A DNA stretch of 60,000 bases from Nymphaea colorata (GCF_008831285.2 NC_045138.2:25889934-25949933); one strand, 5' to 3'; counted from the stretch's first letter, positions 36,602-49,910 are shown. Numbers and translations are program-made. Notes: generated from the sequence alone by a model not told the origin.

Positions 36602-39600
36602 ATGCAATCAGAGAAGAATATGCAAAAATGCGGCAAACCTCCTGAGAAGGGGCCCCAGGGATCCGGCGACCTCGATCCCGAGCCCCTTGAAGAATTCGGT
36701 AAGCTTTCCGTTATCTTCAAGCACGAAGATGGTACAGGATATTTCATATTTATCCTTCTTTCCTTTCGCCTTCTAATGGACGATTACATTTGTTCGTGTA
36801 GCTTTAGTCGTACGCCCGCCAACCCCAGGGCTCATGCATGTCCATAGTTGTTTTTTTCGATTGTTGTTGTAAACCTTTTTTTTCACAGCTTTGATCTGAT
36901 TAAGAATGCCATTTCCGTGGGTCTTTTTTTTTTCTCTGTCGAATTGTAGTTCTTGAAAGGAAAAAATTGGGGGCTGAGTTTCACTTGGAAACTATGCGCT
37001 TCAAAGAAAAAAAAAGATATAATTGTTCACTGTGATTCTTTATGATGTTTAGTTACGTTTGAGAGACTGTTGATAATGCTACTGGTTCATTTCCTTTTCC
37101 ATTATATACATTTGCTTTTTTTTTTTTTGGTTCTATGTTATTTTATTTTCTTATCTCTGTGGGTGAATCGCCAAACCCACGTTTCACATTGTCCAAGGAA
37201 CTTCCTATTCGGATTTTTACTGAAGGCGAGCTGTGGTTATGTCGTTAGGCTTTACCTATCACTTGTCTACTTTTAGCTTTTTCTTTAGGGATTTTGTAGG
37301 ATGGCACCATTTTTCTTTACTGTCCTTTTTTTATGCGTTTCATTGAATGAAAATTTAGACACACAAAACTACACCGTTGAGGTGTTTACTCCAATGGACT
37401 TTTGTTACTTATAAAAGATGAACAAGAAGCTAGTCTTTCTCTTGCCATGGTTGGTAAGATACACATACACCTCACCACACCAGTTTGGTTCCTTTCTTGT
37501 TGGTTACATTAAAATAGGAAGGATGGAAAATAATGCATATACTTGGCAAATGCTGAACGATTGAATATGATATAAGGCAGCTGTGTGGTCAATAGATATG
37601 CTAATTTAAGCAGAAGGGTATCATATAGCGATACCGGTATAACAAAATGCAAGAGTATGTTACTTTACATAAATATGCAACAATTACACTGTTTTGAACA
37701 TGAGCTGAGCTGACCTAATCTAGTATGCTTAAAACATGAAGCAAACTACTAAAGCACAGAAAAAGTAAAATAAGAAAAGAAATTGCAGCAAACAGATTTA
37801 TAAGAAACAAGAAAATGGAAGGACAAATCAGCAGCTGATGAGAGGAGTCATTGCATTAGTAGTAGAGCACTGGAGCAGTAGTTCAGGATATTTAGAGCAT
37901 TGCTATCAATGTAAGGTTGACACTTATCTTACAGTTATCTAGTATTACTTTATTTTGCTGCAAGTATTTCCAAAAAAGGAATGTAAAATGTAAAGTTATA
38001 ACTTATAAGTTACAACCATTAAAGTTATGTTCTTCTTAAAGGATCCATATTTGAAACGGTTGTGGGAGTCCAAGAAGTTATTATTACTCAAATGAGATGT
38101 GAAGATTCTGGTAGTAGCTATCAGATACTAATTTGATGACAGCTATGTGATACTGCCATCATAAACCAATACAATAATGTTTTTTTTTTAGCTGAATCAT
38201 AGACCAAGTTGAATAAAATTGGAAGTGATGCACAGGTCGTTCAGGAATAGTGTGCCCAAGTTGATCGACTATAGCTAAATAAGTACATATCTTTATATGG
38301 AAATAAATGTAGAAACATATATATCTACACATAGAATGCACATATATATTTGTAGGCCAGGGGTTACTCGTTTAACAACAGCTTGGTTGACTGCTTGACT
38401 CTATCCAACTAGTCACTGGTTTGAAACATAGACTGATCGATGACTGATTCAGCTGACTAGTCAGACAAGTTGGCTGACTAGTCTAGATTTTGACAACTGA
38501 AATCATAATTCGGTAGTGACAAATGACAATGCAGGTACAACAAATGGATGTGGACCTATAACATCTGTTTGAATAAATAATATATGTCAATATTTGTTAC
38601 AAAAGTTTGTTCAAGAACCAGTGGAAATGTTTGCTAATTATTGGAACATTGACATACTAATTTTAATATTTGCTCTCAATGCTGCTTATACTTATAGAAG
38701 GCTATCACTCATGTTGATAATAATGCAGGAAAACTAGGTGGTTCAAATAAAATATTAGCTTTAAAGTTTAAAAATTCTTAACAAATGGAAGGTGCATTGT
38801 TATATCGCAGAAGATAGGATGTACAAATTGGTGATACGGACATAAGGTGCATGCTTTTTTAAAGTTGAATTTGTTGTACACATTGATATGCTGAATTTTT
38901 TAAGTAACATGTAGCATGATGTTTTAAGGTTGAATTTGTTGCACACATTGATACTCTCTGAATTTTTTAAGCAACGTGGATTTGGTAACAAATGGCATAA
39001 TAGGAGCATTAATAACATTGGTTCCAATTTGTCACTGCTTGTGATGATCACACAGTGTTTTTAAACTTGCTGATTCAGCTCGTTGACTCAGCTGACTTGA
39101 CTCGGCTCGGTCCCCTAGCATGTCAACCCAGTAGGGTGACTTGTTTGTGCACAAAGCTTGGCGTGACTTGGCAAGGACTCGTTTGACTCAGCTGAGTCAC
39201 GATTTAAACAAGCATGTCCCACATTGATATTATGAGTTTGACAGGTTTATCTAATGATATGGTTGTAAAAATTAAGTAGCACAGTTGTAAAATTTAAAGA
39301 GCATTAAAAATCATTAAATTTCCAACAATTTGTCTTGTGGTGTCTAATGTTCTCTTCTCTCAGTCTCTCAGTTTCTCTCTCTCCTAAATGTTCCTCTTTC
39401 TCTCTTTTTTTGGCATCTCTCTCTCATAATTATGCCTCTATCTCTCTCTCATATTTCAATTTCAGCCGTTCCTCTCCCTTCCTCTCTCTCTCTCGCATTT
39501 TAATGCCCCTTTTTCTCTCTTTTTTGGGGCTTCTCTCTCTCATAACGACAACTTCTTTCTGTCATATTTCAGGTGGCCCTTTTGCTATCTCTCTTATCCA

Positions 39601-42600
39601 GTGTATCTCCCTCTCTTGCTCTCTCTCACATTCATATATATGAGGTCTCTCTCTCTTTTCGTTTTTTGGCATCCATCCCTTTCACCTTTACGTGAGTTTA
39701 CATTAACATAAATAAGTAACACAAATGGAATATTGTTTAGATAGTTAGTTATATGTTGGTTTTCGTAAAAAAAAGGTTGACAAAACTTGGTTGAGTCATC
39801 GATTTGACCCTTCGATTGAAGAGCCGTGAATGGACAAGTCAAGTCCTGGGTCACCGGATTTTAAAATATTGATATTCATTCGTGTTGATAATGTCACAAG
39901 AAAAATAGGTGGTTCGAATGAAATATCAACTTCAAATAGTTAGTGGGCAAACCACAAGATCAGGCTTGCACTGGTTGGCTACTGCTTGTGGGTTAGCAAG
40001 TTGACTCGACAACCAATTTGGATCAGGTCATAAATTTTGATAGTGCCTTTTAGTACAGGTATATAGTAAAACTGTAAAGCAAGTTAATTAACTAATGAAA
40101 TTTTTTATTGGCAAATTTTGGTTAAATTAAGAAAGCAAATTAACCAGCTGAAGAAATACTACTAGCAACCAAGGGTTGGTGAGAGATAGAGAGACTTAGA
40201 CTTGGTAATGGGTGTTGGATATCATGACCAACCATCATTTGTGGATGGCCAGTTTTGGCCACTTTGGGATGACTTTGGAGAGGATAAGGCATATCCTGAA
40301 ACCCTCAATCATAGTTTGACAACTTATGTACAAGCAAATATATCCTGCTTTTATGAATGAACCGGCTCAAAACCCCAATAGGACTTGTTGATGAGTTGTA
40401 TTGGTTACAAATAGATCAATTCAGGATTAGGTGACCTTGATCCGACTTACTGAGTGTCAAGTCAGATAAGTCAAACCCTAATCCTCCAAGATTTGGTTGT
40501 GGATGGATTAGTGCTAGAAAGTTGACTGTCCTTGGGTAATCTGAGTTGACCCGAGAGATTCCAAGTTGACTTGTTTGGTTTTGCCAACTACTGCTGTGAA
40601 CCCTAATGATGGGTGTACTTCTAGTTTTATAGATATGAAAGTTGCCTTGCATGGACTTGATATATATTATATAGCATGCTTTTGTTATTTGGACTTTGGA
40701 CATGTCATCGCATTGGGTAAACCATGAGGATATGAAAAATGTTGTAAAACATGTAAAGGGACCTGTATTGGTCGGTCCAAAGTTAAATATGTAATATAAT
40801 ACAAAAAATCAACTTAACTTTTTTATGTTAGAAAATCAGAAAACTAAAATTCAGAAACGTACAAAATAGTAAGACAAAATTAGGAAAAATAGGAAAGAAT
40901 CTATACGAAAAGCATTTCTTAAAGTTTTACTCGCCTTTCATTTTCAACATTTTTAAGAGTTATGGGAGGGTGAGTTTTCATCATTTTAAAAAGAATTTGC
41001 CAAGAAATCATTGTCTTAAGGGAGAGATCACCAACTTGAAGGAATGAGGATGAAGATGAAGAAGATAATGATTATTGTATCGATTGATAATAATCATGAT
41101 GTTACTTATTCATAAACGTTATCTCAATTCTCATTTGACAGTGACCGAGTATGGATTATACGTTTTGATATGATGTAAAATACTTTAAACCTTGGACTTT
41201 ATTTTATTATGTCGTTACTTAAGAACGATGAATCATGAGCTTTCATTATCTGTGCAATGAGATTTTTTATATAAAACACATTTTTCTTGATTTTTTCTCT
41301 ATTTTTCTGATTTTTTATGAATTAAAAAATAAGTTTATGATATGTTTACAATACGCTTACGATACGTTACGATACGCATATAGGTCGGCGTGACCGATAC
41401 ACCTTAGGGTACACCTTTTCCAAGTAGTAACTTAATTATTTGCCCTTCAAAAGTAGGTTCCTGTTAAATCTTGTCGCAAAGTTTTTCTTCACCTTCCGCA
41501 CGAGTTTAACTTTGTCCCCTTGTCTAATCACTTGTTAATCTTGCTACCAAGAAAATGTGGGAAAAAAAATTGCTGTAGAGATTTTCTTCTTGTATGTTGG
41601 GATAACTTTATGGCTTAGTTGCACTGGTTTCTGCAGATAATTCTCATGAAACCAACTCAAGTAGTCATATGGAAGATGTCAGTCCTTCGTGTTTAGTCCC
41701 TAGAGAAACAGAAGCTGATGCTACACCAAAAGCCAATAGTGTAAAGAGTCATGGCAGCCTTGATGCTGTTAGATCTTCAGCTGAGGTGCTAGTTGCAACT
41801 GTGGCTCATTCTATGAGGTGTTTGGATTCTGAATTAACAACTTCAGGTAAAAGTTAAAACATATGCTCTCATTTGATATGATGGAATACTATCTGCACCG
41901 GCAAAATAACAATTGAGAAAGACTAACCAGATCAAAGAATTGCTCATGCTTTTGAAGGTCGAGAAGGGAGTACGACCTCTGATCTTGATAATGATGGCAT
42001 TGTAGCTGAGAAGAATAAACCTGCTCATCTTAGCAATGCAAAAGTGCATGTTGAAATGCGATCCCATGAAGTATGTAGGGATGATGAATCTATAGATGGA
42101 AAAAAGCATCTCTGTGAGCAAAGAGACATGCAGTCTACTGGGGATCAGAAACTGAATTCATTTAGGTATGTCATGTTGGTTCTATGACAATGTTACATGT
42201 GAAGAAAGATCAAAATGATATCGTGACTTAGCTTTTTCCATTCAACCTGGTGCTAAGTTGTCGTCATTAAATGTCCTTCCTATTTTTCAGCTTGGATGAT
42301 ACACACCAAACGCCTCAGACTTGGTCTCTGTGTGCAGAAGGAAATAACAAAAAGCGACAGGCAATAGCATGTGCATTTTTTGCAAAGGGTTGGTGCATAA
42401 AGGGGAACTCATGTACATTCTTGCATCAAAATGGAAGCACTGGTGGTGATGCAGGTAAAACTTTACTTTCTTTCTGGAGACAAGAACATCAATGATTCAA
42501 TGACTACTCAAACATAGCTTTTTAATTGGCATATAATCCTGAATCAGGGAAAGACACTGGAAAAATAAACATGCTGTCGAATAGTCAAATGGAAGGGTCT

Positions 42601-44364
42601 TTCCAATGTGCTGATACTGTAACAAGTTCAGGACCTTCAGGTCTCCTGCAGGAGCATGTTTCCCTTGTTCATGATGGCAAAAGTGGAAAAGATGATAAGT
42701 TAGATGACCCTATGTTTTTCATCCATCAGGAAAATTTAGGGTTCAGATCAGAAATGGAGTATCAACATGTCAAATCAGTCATAAATGAATTTCAACAATC
42801 ACCTTTTGAGAGGGATGATTCGAGGGAAGGATTGATGCCCCATCCTGTCCTGAGTGCGCCAGTCCATCCATTGTTCACTAATGAAGGCCTAAAGGTGTAT
42901 AGTAGTCCCTTTGAGGAGCTTCCAGCTCATAGAACTTTGAATTTTCAGCATCAACAGTTCAACAGTATACAGTCAGGTTCTGAGGATTTGCACTTTAGAA
43001 ATTTAGTGAGAGGTGCTAGAGGTGTCCAAGAAACTGCTGGGAGGTGTTTCATAGGCAGTGAAGTAACTGGAAGACCATCTCCCTTTGATCTTCCTACTTT
43101 GACCTCAAAAAATGAGTCTTTGTTATCTAATGCTCCTAACTATAGGTTTGTATCAAATGGTTTGTTGAAATATGGTATTCATGGCAATGCAAGTAGCCCC
43201 TCTGTCTATGATAGAAATGGAAGGCAATCTGTCAGTCCAAATCAGAGTTCATGTTTGACTATATTTGATAATATTTCGAAGTTAGATGAGTGCAGTAGCT
43301 ATATGGCTAACACATCTTCTGTTATGCCAGCTTTAGCCTATGCACTTGATAGAGATAGGTCATCATATTACGGAGGGATTTCTCCTATGAGTAAGTTAGA
43401 ATGTCAGTACAAACTTTCACGTGATGATATTGAATACTCCCTTTCAAGTTCTGGTTCTCGTCCAAGAAATTCTCCATCGTATTACACAAGTTCTGAGAAT
43501 GGAAAGTTGATGCATATTGATGCAAGCAATCCATCAGCTTCCGGCGGGTATACGACTAGCTCTTATTCATATTCCTGGGAGCCATCTGTGCCTTTTCGAT
43601 CATCTTTCCTTCATGCATCAGCAAGGTTGTTGTCTGAAAGCCCGTGTGATTCTATTCATGATAGCATTGAGCCTTCTAGTAAAGGAGCTAATGGGACCTC
43701 ACAGGCTTCTGATTTTGTTAACGGCAACAATTTTGGCAATACACTCCCAGAGCCTTCAAGTAGTAGTAATATCATCACTGGGTTTGATGACAAGAGCTTT
43801 CAGAAAGAGACGTCCTTTCATGATGCTAAAGTAGGAAAGGGGGCTTATCTACCTAGAGGTGAGCAGAAATTTCTTATGCCAATTAAGAAAATATCTGGTA
43901 ATGGCAATTCTGCTGATTTACCAACTGCTAGTAACACAGAATCACATGATGATGTGGCACATCTAGCGGGTGATGAAAAGGATATAAAGGAGACAAAGGC
44001 AATGAAGTGCTTCCGAGCTGTCCTTATCGACTTTGTGAAAGAGCTGGTGAGACCATCATGGCAACATGGTAATTTGAGTAAAGATGCCCACAAGCTAGTA
44101 GTTAAAAAGTCCGTTGGCAAAGTGCTCAGTTCAATGCATTCCCATCAGATGCCAAGCAATTCTGAAGCAATTGAGCAATTTCTGTCTCTTTCTCGTCCAA
44201 AAATTTCAAAGCTGGTGCAGGTGTGTACCTGAACTGTGACAAGGATCCTATAATAGTTTTTCCTTCCTAACTGGCATAATGATATGGCCATGCCCCTTGG
44301 GCGTTTCTGTTTCTTGCAGGGTTATGTTGCAAAGTATGCCAAAGCCCGAGAAGCTACCAAGTGA
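36602..44364 (+). CDS. FES1-like CCCH zinc-finger protein
   Basis: Exons 36602-36698, 41637-41846, 41958-42165, 42291-42454, 42548-44220 and 44320-44364 join in frame to 798 residues; every intron is GT-AG with matching phases. A single CCCH finger spans C199 to H217 (C-X7-C-X5-C-X3-H, read CAFFAKGWCIKGNSCTFLH). The middle is long, serine-rich and disordered-looking. The last ~87 residues form a conserved block beginning KCFRAVLIDFVKELVRPSW and ending LVQGYVAKYAKAREATK. The finger and C-terminal block match FRIGIDA-ESSENTIAL 1 and related plant CCCH proteins (from memory). FES1 works in the FRIGIDA complex that raises FLC transcription and delays flowering; whether this copy does so is inference. 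It is longer than Arabidopsis FES1. The first exon, across a 4.9-kb intron, is the least certain part: MQSEKNMQK is the chosen start, and an in-frame ATG exists upstream at 36404. Confidence 0.82.
38862..38980 (+). repeat. Direct repeat, two copies of about 50 bp
   Basis: AAGTTGAATTTGTTGTACAC at 38862 and AAGGTTGAATTTGTTGCACA at 38926, each followed by CATTGATA, then CTGAATTTTTTAAG and AACATG/AACGTG. Two diverged tandem copies. Confidence 0.8.
39340..39665 (+). repeat. CT-rich imperfect minisatellite
   Basis: A pyrimidine-rich block with a loose period of about 114 bp: TTTCTCTCTTTTTTTGGCAT, then CTCTCTCTCATAAT, recurs with GGGGCT in place of GGCAT one period later. Many CTCTCTCT words lie between. 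It is inside intron 1 of the FES1-like gene. Confidence 0.65.
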
Positions 44365-45702
44365 AGGTTTTAAGTGTATGGGCAGTGCAGCGGCCTGTTC
44401 AATTTTTGTTTGTTTTCTAAATACAAAGGATAACTGAGGTGCTTGTATGTATGCCTTTGCTTTATAACTCATACAATTGAGGTCTGTGCTACTGGCCTAT
44501 GAGAGAGAGCTGAAAATAAAAAGTTATTTGGACCAAGAATCAAGATGATAATGTTGCTTTTGGTGCTTTATTTGATATTCAACTTGGTAACCAGAGCTGT
44601 CAAGATGCTATTGGGATGAGAAACTTGAAGCACCTGATTCCCTTTTGTCTTTAATCTGATACACTGACTGGAATTTTCAGTGTATGTTCACATGCACCGG
44701 CTTTCCAATCTTTTGGTACAAAGAAAAGTTTGAGATTCTATTTGTCATCTTGCCTTTACATATCAATGGTCAAATGGGAAGATTTGATTGTTGCTAGAAA
44801 GATCAAATGCAAAGAAAGTCGAACTTCTAATAATGGGAGCACACAAGGCCATGGTCCAAAATTTTGGGTGTGCTTTAATGAAGATTAATTGTCGACCTTT
44901 TTAGGTCTCACGTTGGTTTGTCAATGCAATATTGTAAAGTGCATCTTGAATGTGTATTAGCTGGGCTAATAATTAGATATGTACCACAACTTATCATAAA
45001 AATTGTAGATTTTTATATGTTAAGAAATTCAAAAGTTAGAAAGAAATAAGAAAAAATCAAGAAAGTATCTTGTCTATAAAAAGCAAGTCACACATAAATA
45101 TAGCAATGGACATCCATTATTTTAGTATAACATAATGTCAAAACGCAAGAAGAAATAAGTATAAAGTCTTATACATCACAAAATCAACTTTATTCAGTGC
45201 AAGGAACAAATAACAATATGTTTTACCTTTCACAGTTAAAATCATGAATCTCACTTTCTTCAACCACAAATCAATCTTCTATGTACAAATCTAGCATCAA
45301 ATCGACAGTTTTCTTTCAAATATCATTTTTTTCTCAAAGTGGCAACATCTCCTTCACACTCAAGTCCTAAGGGTGTCTAGCAGTCGGTGTGAAGAGATTT
45401 TCAAGACCACTTAAAATCAGGTCTGGGACCTTTTTTTCACTGCCAACATATTGTACAATAAGGGGGTGCATTTCACCAGCCACCACATTATAGATACAGT
45501 GGATATGGTGTGATATGGCAAGGTGTAAGGTATCACCAATAATAAAAATTATGATACATATCCTATGATACGGCCCCGTATCATATGATACGTGCAACAC
45601 TACTTTAAGTTCATATTATAATTTTTTTTTTTTTTTACATTTTTCAATATTGTTTCCAGATGTTGGAGTTTTTAGCTTGATCTTCAAGTACTTTCCCACA
45701 TG
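44365..45702. other. 3' flank of the FES1-like gene
   Basis: It starts with the presumed 3' untranslated region; AATAAA near 44515 is a candidate polyadenylation signal. Further right the DNA is AT-rich with 'tatcatatgatacg' words (about 45540-45595), including the near-palindrome around GATACGGCCCCGTATC, similar in style to 41340-41390. No gene is seen. Confidence 0.5.
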
Positions 45703-45707
45703 ATTAG
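45703..45707. repeat. Target-site duplication ATTAG, left copy
   Basis: ATTAG directly precedes the TGTCAC end of the left LTR remnant and is repeated directly after the right LTR at 52948-52952. A 5-bp duplication is standard for Ty3/gypsy integrases. Confidence 0.9.
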
Positions 45708-46565
45708 TGTCACATCCCGACCTTTTTAACCCTCAAACTATCTTTTTTTTTTTTTTTTTAAACATAAGGCATCGAGGTGTGACTACCCAATAATTCAAAA
45801 AGACGATGAGCCAAGCAATTCAAAACAATGAGGCGAACTTTCATTGATATAACCATTTTGTTTCATACAAATTCACATCTATGTGCATAACCAAAATGCC
45901 CCAAAATCACTAACATTGATGTCTAACAAAAAGAAGACATCAATAAAACCAAAACATGACGCGCCGGCACTACAAACGACAATCCCAAAACCACCCCAGT
46001 AGGACGTGAGTGAAGCCATCTGCTCAACTTGTTGCCCCGGGTCCGCCAAAACCTGAAAAGGAAAACAACTGAAGGCTCAGCCTTCGCAGTATGACAACAA
46101 GCCAGGAAAATGCCAAACCCTCTCAAGTAAGACTCAAATATACAAGCAAACATCAGAACGATCTATCATTATGTCGTGTCAGGACACGACATGCAGAGGC
46201 CACTCAATGGCTACAATAACATAATTTCAATCACATGCAAGGCATCATCAACATGTCACTTGCATTCATAAGCACAACAGTCACATGTACAACAATCCTA
46301 TACATTTCAATCACATACATTTCAGTTTCATTACTATCAGTGAATTTACAGTTCCTGTGGGTGCAAACACAGGCACGTGCACACCGCGGGCGGCCCACAG
46401 CCGAGAGACAACCCCCGTGGTGGCCCAGAACAGTATGGATCCATCTATCCGCTGCAGCGGTAGAGCACTCATCCATGGATGTGTGAATTCCAAGGAGAGA
46501 TACTCAGCCTTCCCTAGGACACCCAGGTTGGGAAGGCGGGAGCCTACGCTCCAAGCACATCACAC
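45708..46565 (-). repeat. 3' LTR remnant (858 bp)
   Basis: Collinear with 49915-50778 of the complete LTR. By eye there are about ten to twelve substitutions plus a shorter poly-T (the left copy has fewer T near 45742). Most changes are C/T or G/A. It ends at CATCACAC, where the complete LTR continues AACAGTACC but this copy switches to RNase H sequence. Confidence 0.9.
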
Positions 46566-49500
46566 CTTGTAACAAATTCCAAGAACATGCTAACATACTG
46601 TACATCGTTGCCTTAGCTTGCCTGCTCAAAGCATCAGCCACCACATTCGCCTTGCCTGGATGATATGATATCGTGAAATCATAATCTTTTAGGTATTCAA
46701 TCCATCTTCTTTGCCTCAAATTAAGATCCCTTTGGGAGAATATATATTTCAAAGACTTGTGATCTGTAAACACTTCAAATGTTGCCCCATAGAGATAATG
46801 CCTTCAAATCTTTAGTGCAAACACAATTGCTCCCAACTCCAAATCGTGAGTGGGATAGTGTTGTTCGTGTGTCTTCAACTGCCTTGATGCATAAGCCACC
46901 ACACGGCCATTTTGCATCAGTACACAACCATAACCGATTCCTGATGCATCTGTGTACAATACAAAACCCGAATGACCTGATGGAAGCGTCAGAATAGGAG
47001 CAGCAGTAAGCTTGTCCTTCAGAGTTTGAAAACTCCTCTCGCACTCTTCATTCCAAATAAACTTCACTCCTTTTCTCAATAGCTTAGTCATTGGTGTAGC
47101 TATTTTCGAAAAGTCTTGTATAAACCTGCGATAATATCCTGCCAATCCCAAAAAGCTTCTAACCTCGGTTACACTGCATGGCGTCCTCCAGTCCTGCACA
47201 GTTGACACCTTAGCCGGATCGACGGATACTCCATCCTTAGAGATTACATGACCCAGAAAGTTTACCTTCTCTAGCCAAAATTCACATTTTGAATACTTGG
47301 CATATAACTTATGCTTGCGCAAAAGACCCAATACACTTCTCAAGTGATCTCTATGCTCTGTCACACTCTCTGAGTACACCAAAATATCATCAACAAAAAC
47401 AATAACAAATCGATCCAAGAACTCTTGGAAAACTCGATTTATGAGGTCCATGAACGCTGCAGGAGCATTGGTCAACCCAAAAGGCATGACCCTGAATTCA
47501 TAGTGCCCATATCTGGTTCGAAAAGCAGTCTTAGCAACATTCTCCTCTCGTATCAAGAGTTGATGATAACCTGTCCTCAGATCGATCTTGGAGAAAACCT
47601 TTGCATCCTTAAGCTGATCAAACAAGTCTTCGATTCTAGGAAGCGGATACTTATTCTTGATGGTGACTTGATTCAACATGCGGTAGTCAATACACAAACG
47701 CATTGTCCCATCTTTCTTCTTCACAAACAACACTGGTGCTCCCCACGGTGACACACTAGGTCGGATGAAGCCCTTGTCTAAGAGCTCCTGCAGTTGCTTC
47801 TTCAATTCTTCTAACTCTGCTGGTGCCATACGATAGGGTGCCTTAGAAATAGGAGCTGTCCCTGGTGACAACTCTATCTTGAACTCCACTTCTCGTGTTG
47901 GAGGCAAACTTGACAGTTCCTCAGGAAACACATCAGGGTACTCACTCACAACTGCCACATCCGGTAACCTCACCGGTTCCGTCTCATTGGTCAACACATT
48001 GACCAAGAAAGCAACACTTCGATTTTTTATCAATCGTTTAGCTTTCAATGCAGACACCATTATCTTATCAGTTCGACTGGCCTTACGAGCATGGAACTCC
48101 ACAGGTTGCATTTCATCAGTCTACAACTGTATCTGCTTCTTCCTGCAATCTATATTAGCATAATGTGTGCATATAACCAATCCATGCCCAAAATCACATC
48201 AAATTCGTTAAAACTCATGATCACCAACTGTGCAGGTAAGTGATGTTGATGGATCTCCACGTCCACATCAGATAGATACTCACTACACGACTCTTGAGCA
48301 TGCATAGGGCTAACAACTTTCAGAACATACGGCATCTTCCTAGCACGCACTTCTAGTGAAGTAGCAAATCGACTAGATATAAATGAATGGGTCGCCCCAG
48401 CATCAAACAACACTCTAGCAATATGAGAACCAACAAGTAAAGTACCTTCAACAAGGTCGTGTGCCTGAAGCTCCTCCACGGTAGTAGCATAGACACGTCC
48501 AGTCGTCTGTCGTGCGCTAGAAGGACCGGCCTCTGGCTTCTTCAACTCTCTTTCTTTCTTTAAGGGACAATCCTTGATAAAGTGCCCCATCCTTCCACAG
48601 TGTAAGCAAGCTTCGATCTCTCGATAGCACGGCTTTCCAGGGTGCACACGTGAACAAGTAGGGCACTTCTGAGAAGTCGGAGTGGCCACTGACCCTTGGG
48701 TAGCCTCGCTACGGGTTGGCTGGTTCCGTCTGAAAGTTCGGTCATCCCGCCTCTCATAAGGCCTTGTCCTGCCTGCAAAGTGGTGGCGCTTCACCTGGGT
48801 TCGTCCACCTTGTGAATGCTGGCCTGCTTTCATCTAGTGATCCTTCTGTGTCCTCGCCCAGTCTTCTTCTATACATCTTGCCATAGTGACCGCCTCGTCC
48901 AAGTCACGAGGTCTGCTCGTCAAAACTTTGGTTCGCAGTCCCTCCCGCAGACCGCGCACAAACTTGCCTGCTCTGGCTCCGTCTGTAGTGTAGAAGTGTG
49001 GGCAATACGCCTCCAAGTGTCGATATCTTGTAATATATTCCTCCAAGCTCATTTGATTTTGCTGTAGATCAAGAAACTCTTGCATGTTCTTGTCTCTAGC
49101 ATGCACTGGGTAGTAGGTGTTGAGGAAGGAATCTCTAAACTGCTTTCAAGAAATTGACGGTTGGCCTGCATACCGGATCTCAAGAGTTGATTTCCACCAG
49201 TCCATGGCATCACCTTTCAGCAGGTAAGTGACATAGTTCACTTTGTCTTCCTCAGGCATCTTCAGAAGCACAAAGATGCGTTCAACTTCCTCAATCCACT
49301 GCTTTGCTTTATCGTGACTGCACCCTCCTGAAAAGATAGGCGGCTGCATCGCCATGAATTGTTGAAACGACACCGCTGACGCCTTCTCCTTAAGTGGCGC
49401 AGTGGTGTCTCCTGAAGGAGACGCATTACTCCTCTGGTTACTGACTATGGACTGCACAAGGGAGGTCAGTGTTTGCAACGTGGTCAGCAAAATAGACTGT

Positions 49501-49676
49501 TGATCCACAGGTGGAGTCTGCCTCAGTGGGGTTTGAGCACCCCCACCCAGTTGGGCATACTGGTGCCCTGACGTACTGTCATCGCGTGGGGTATGCGCAT
49601 CAGAATGGGCCGGACTAGGCTCTCTCTGTGCCTCTATGGACGGCCCAGCTCGCTTCTTACTCTTACGATGATATTC
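46566..49676 (-). pseudogene. Retrotransposon gag-pol, broken
   Basis: Gag starts at about 49676 (MEYHRKSKKRAGP) and carries PPIFSGG, WIEEVERIF and DAMDWWKS, with a CCHC knuckle CLHCGRMGHFIKDC near 48.59 kb. The protease motif LFDAGATHSFIS is near 48.40 kb. Reverse transcriptase spans about 47.9-47.0 kb with FVDDILVYS as the catalytic core. RNase H has [14 protein letters not shown] and, at its end, [14 protein letters not shown]. Breaks: in-frame stops at 49148-49146 (TGA), 48836-48834 (TAG), 48123-48121 (TAG) and 46806-46804 (TGA), and a frameshift near 48165. All four stops are one transition away from a tryptophan or glutamine codon. Reading ends at the junction before integrase. Confidence 0.9.
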
Positions 49677-49898
49677 CATCTGTACAAACAAGAGCCTTAA
49701 TCTCAAATCCAGTCTATGACTAATCTCACAAATCAAATCACAACGTGCATTAGCACGAAGTTCAAAACATAGATCACATTACGTACTTATACGTGAAAAA
49801 GCATAACCACAATAACAATCTAATCAAATGAATGCGTACCTGGGCAACACGGCTTTACAAATAGGCTTTAACTCACATCCATAGTGGGGTTTGTCATG

Positions 49899-49910
49899 GC
49901 TCTGATACCA
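49899..49910 (-). other. Primer binding site for initiator tRNA-Met
   Basis: On the minus strand TGGTATCAGAGC begins 4 bases inside the 5' LTR, complementary to the 3' end of plant initiator tRNA-Met. It fixes the element's orientation and the inner edge of the LTR. Confidence 0.92.

Larger units (their letters stand above)
36699..41636 (+). other. First intron of the FES1-like gene (4.9 kb), repeat-filled
   Basis: It begins GTAAGC and ends TTTCTGCAG. Inside are a 50-bp direct repeat (38862 and 38926), a run of 'ttgactcagctgactagtc'-like words at 38380-39200, a CT-rich minisatellite at 39340-39665, and 'gatacgttacgatacg' words near 41340-41390. No coding exon is seen. The length is unusual compared with the gene's other introns (92-125 bp). 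Confidence 0.65.

Noticed and set aside
45708-46565. A solo LTR or separate second retrotransposon
   Set aside because: It is collinear with the right LTR, shares the ATTAG duplication with it across the element, and abuts RNase H in the correct orientation, so it belongs to the same insertion.
46235-46572. Protein-coding frames in the LTR (also at 50448-50938)
   Set aside because: The same frames appear in both LTR copies but have no family features and lie in non-coding LTR sequence.
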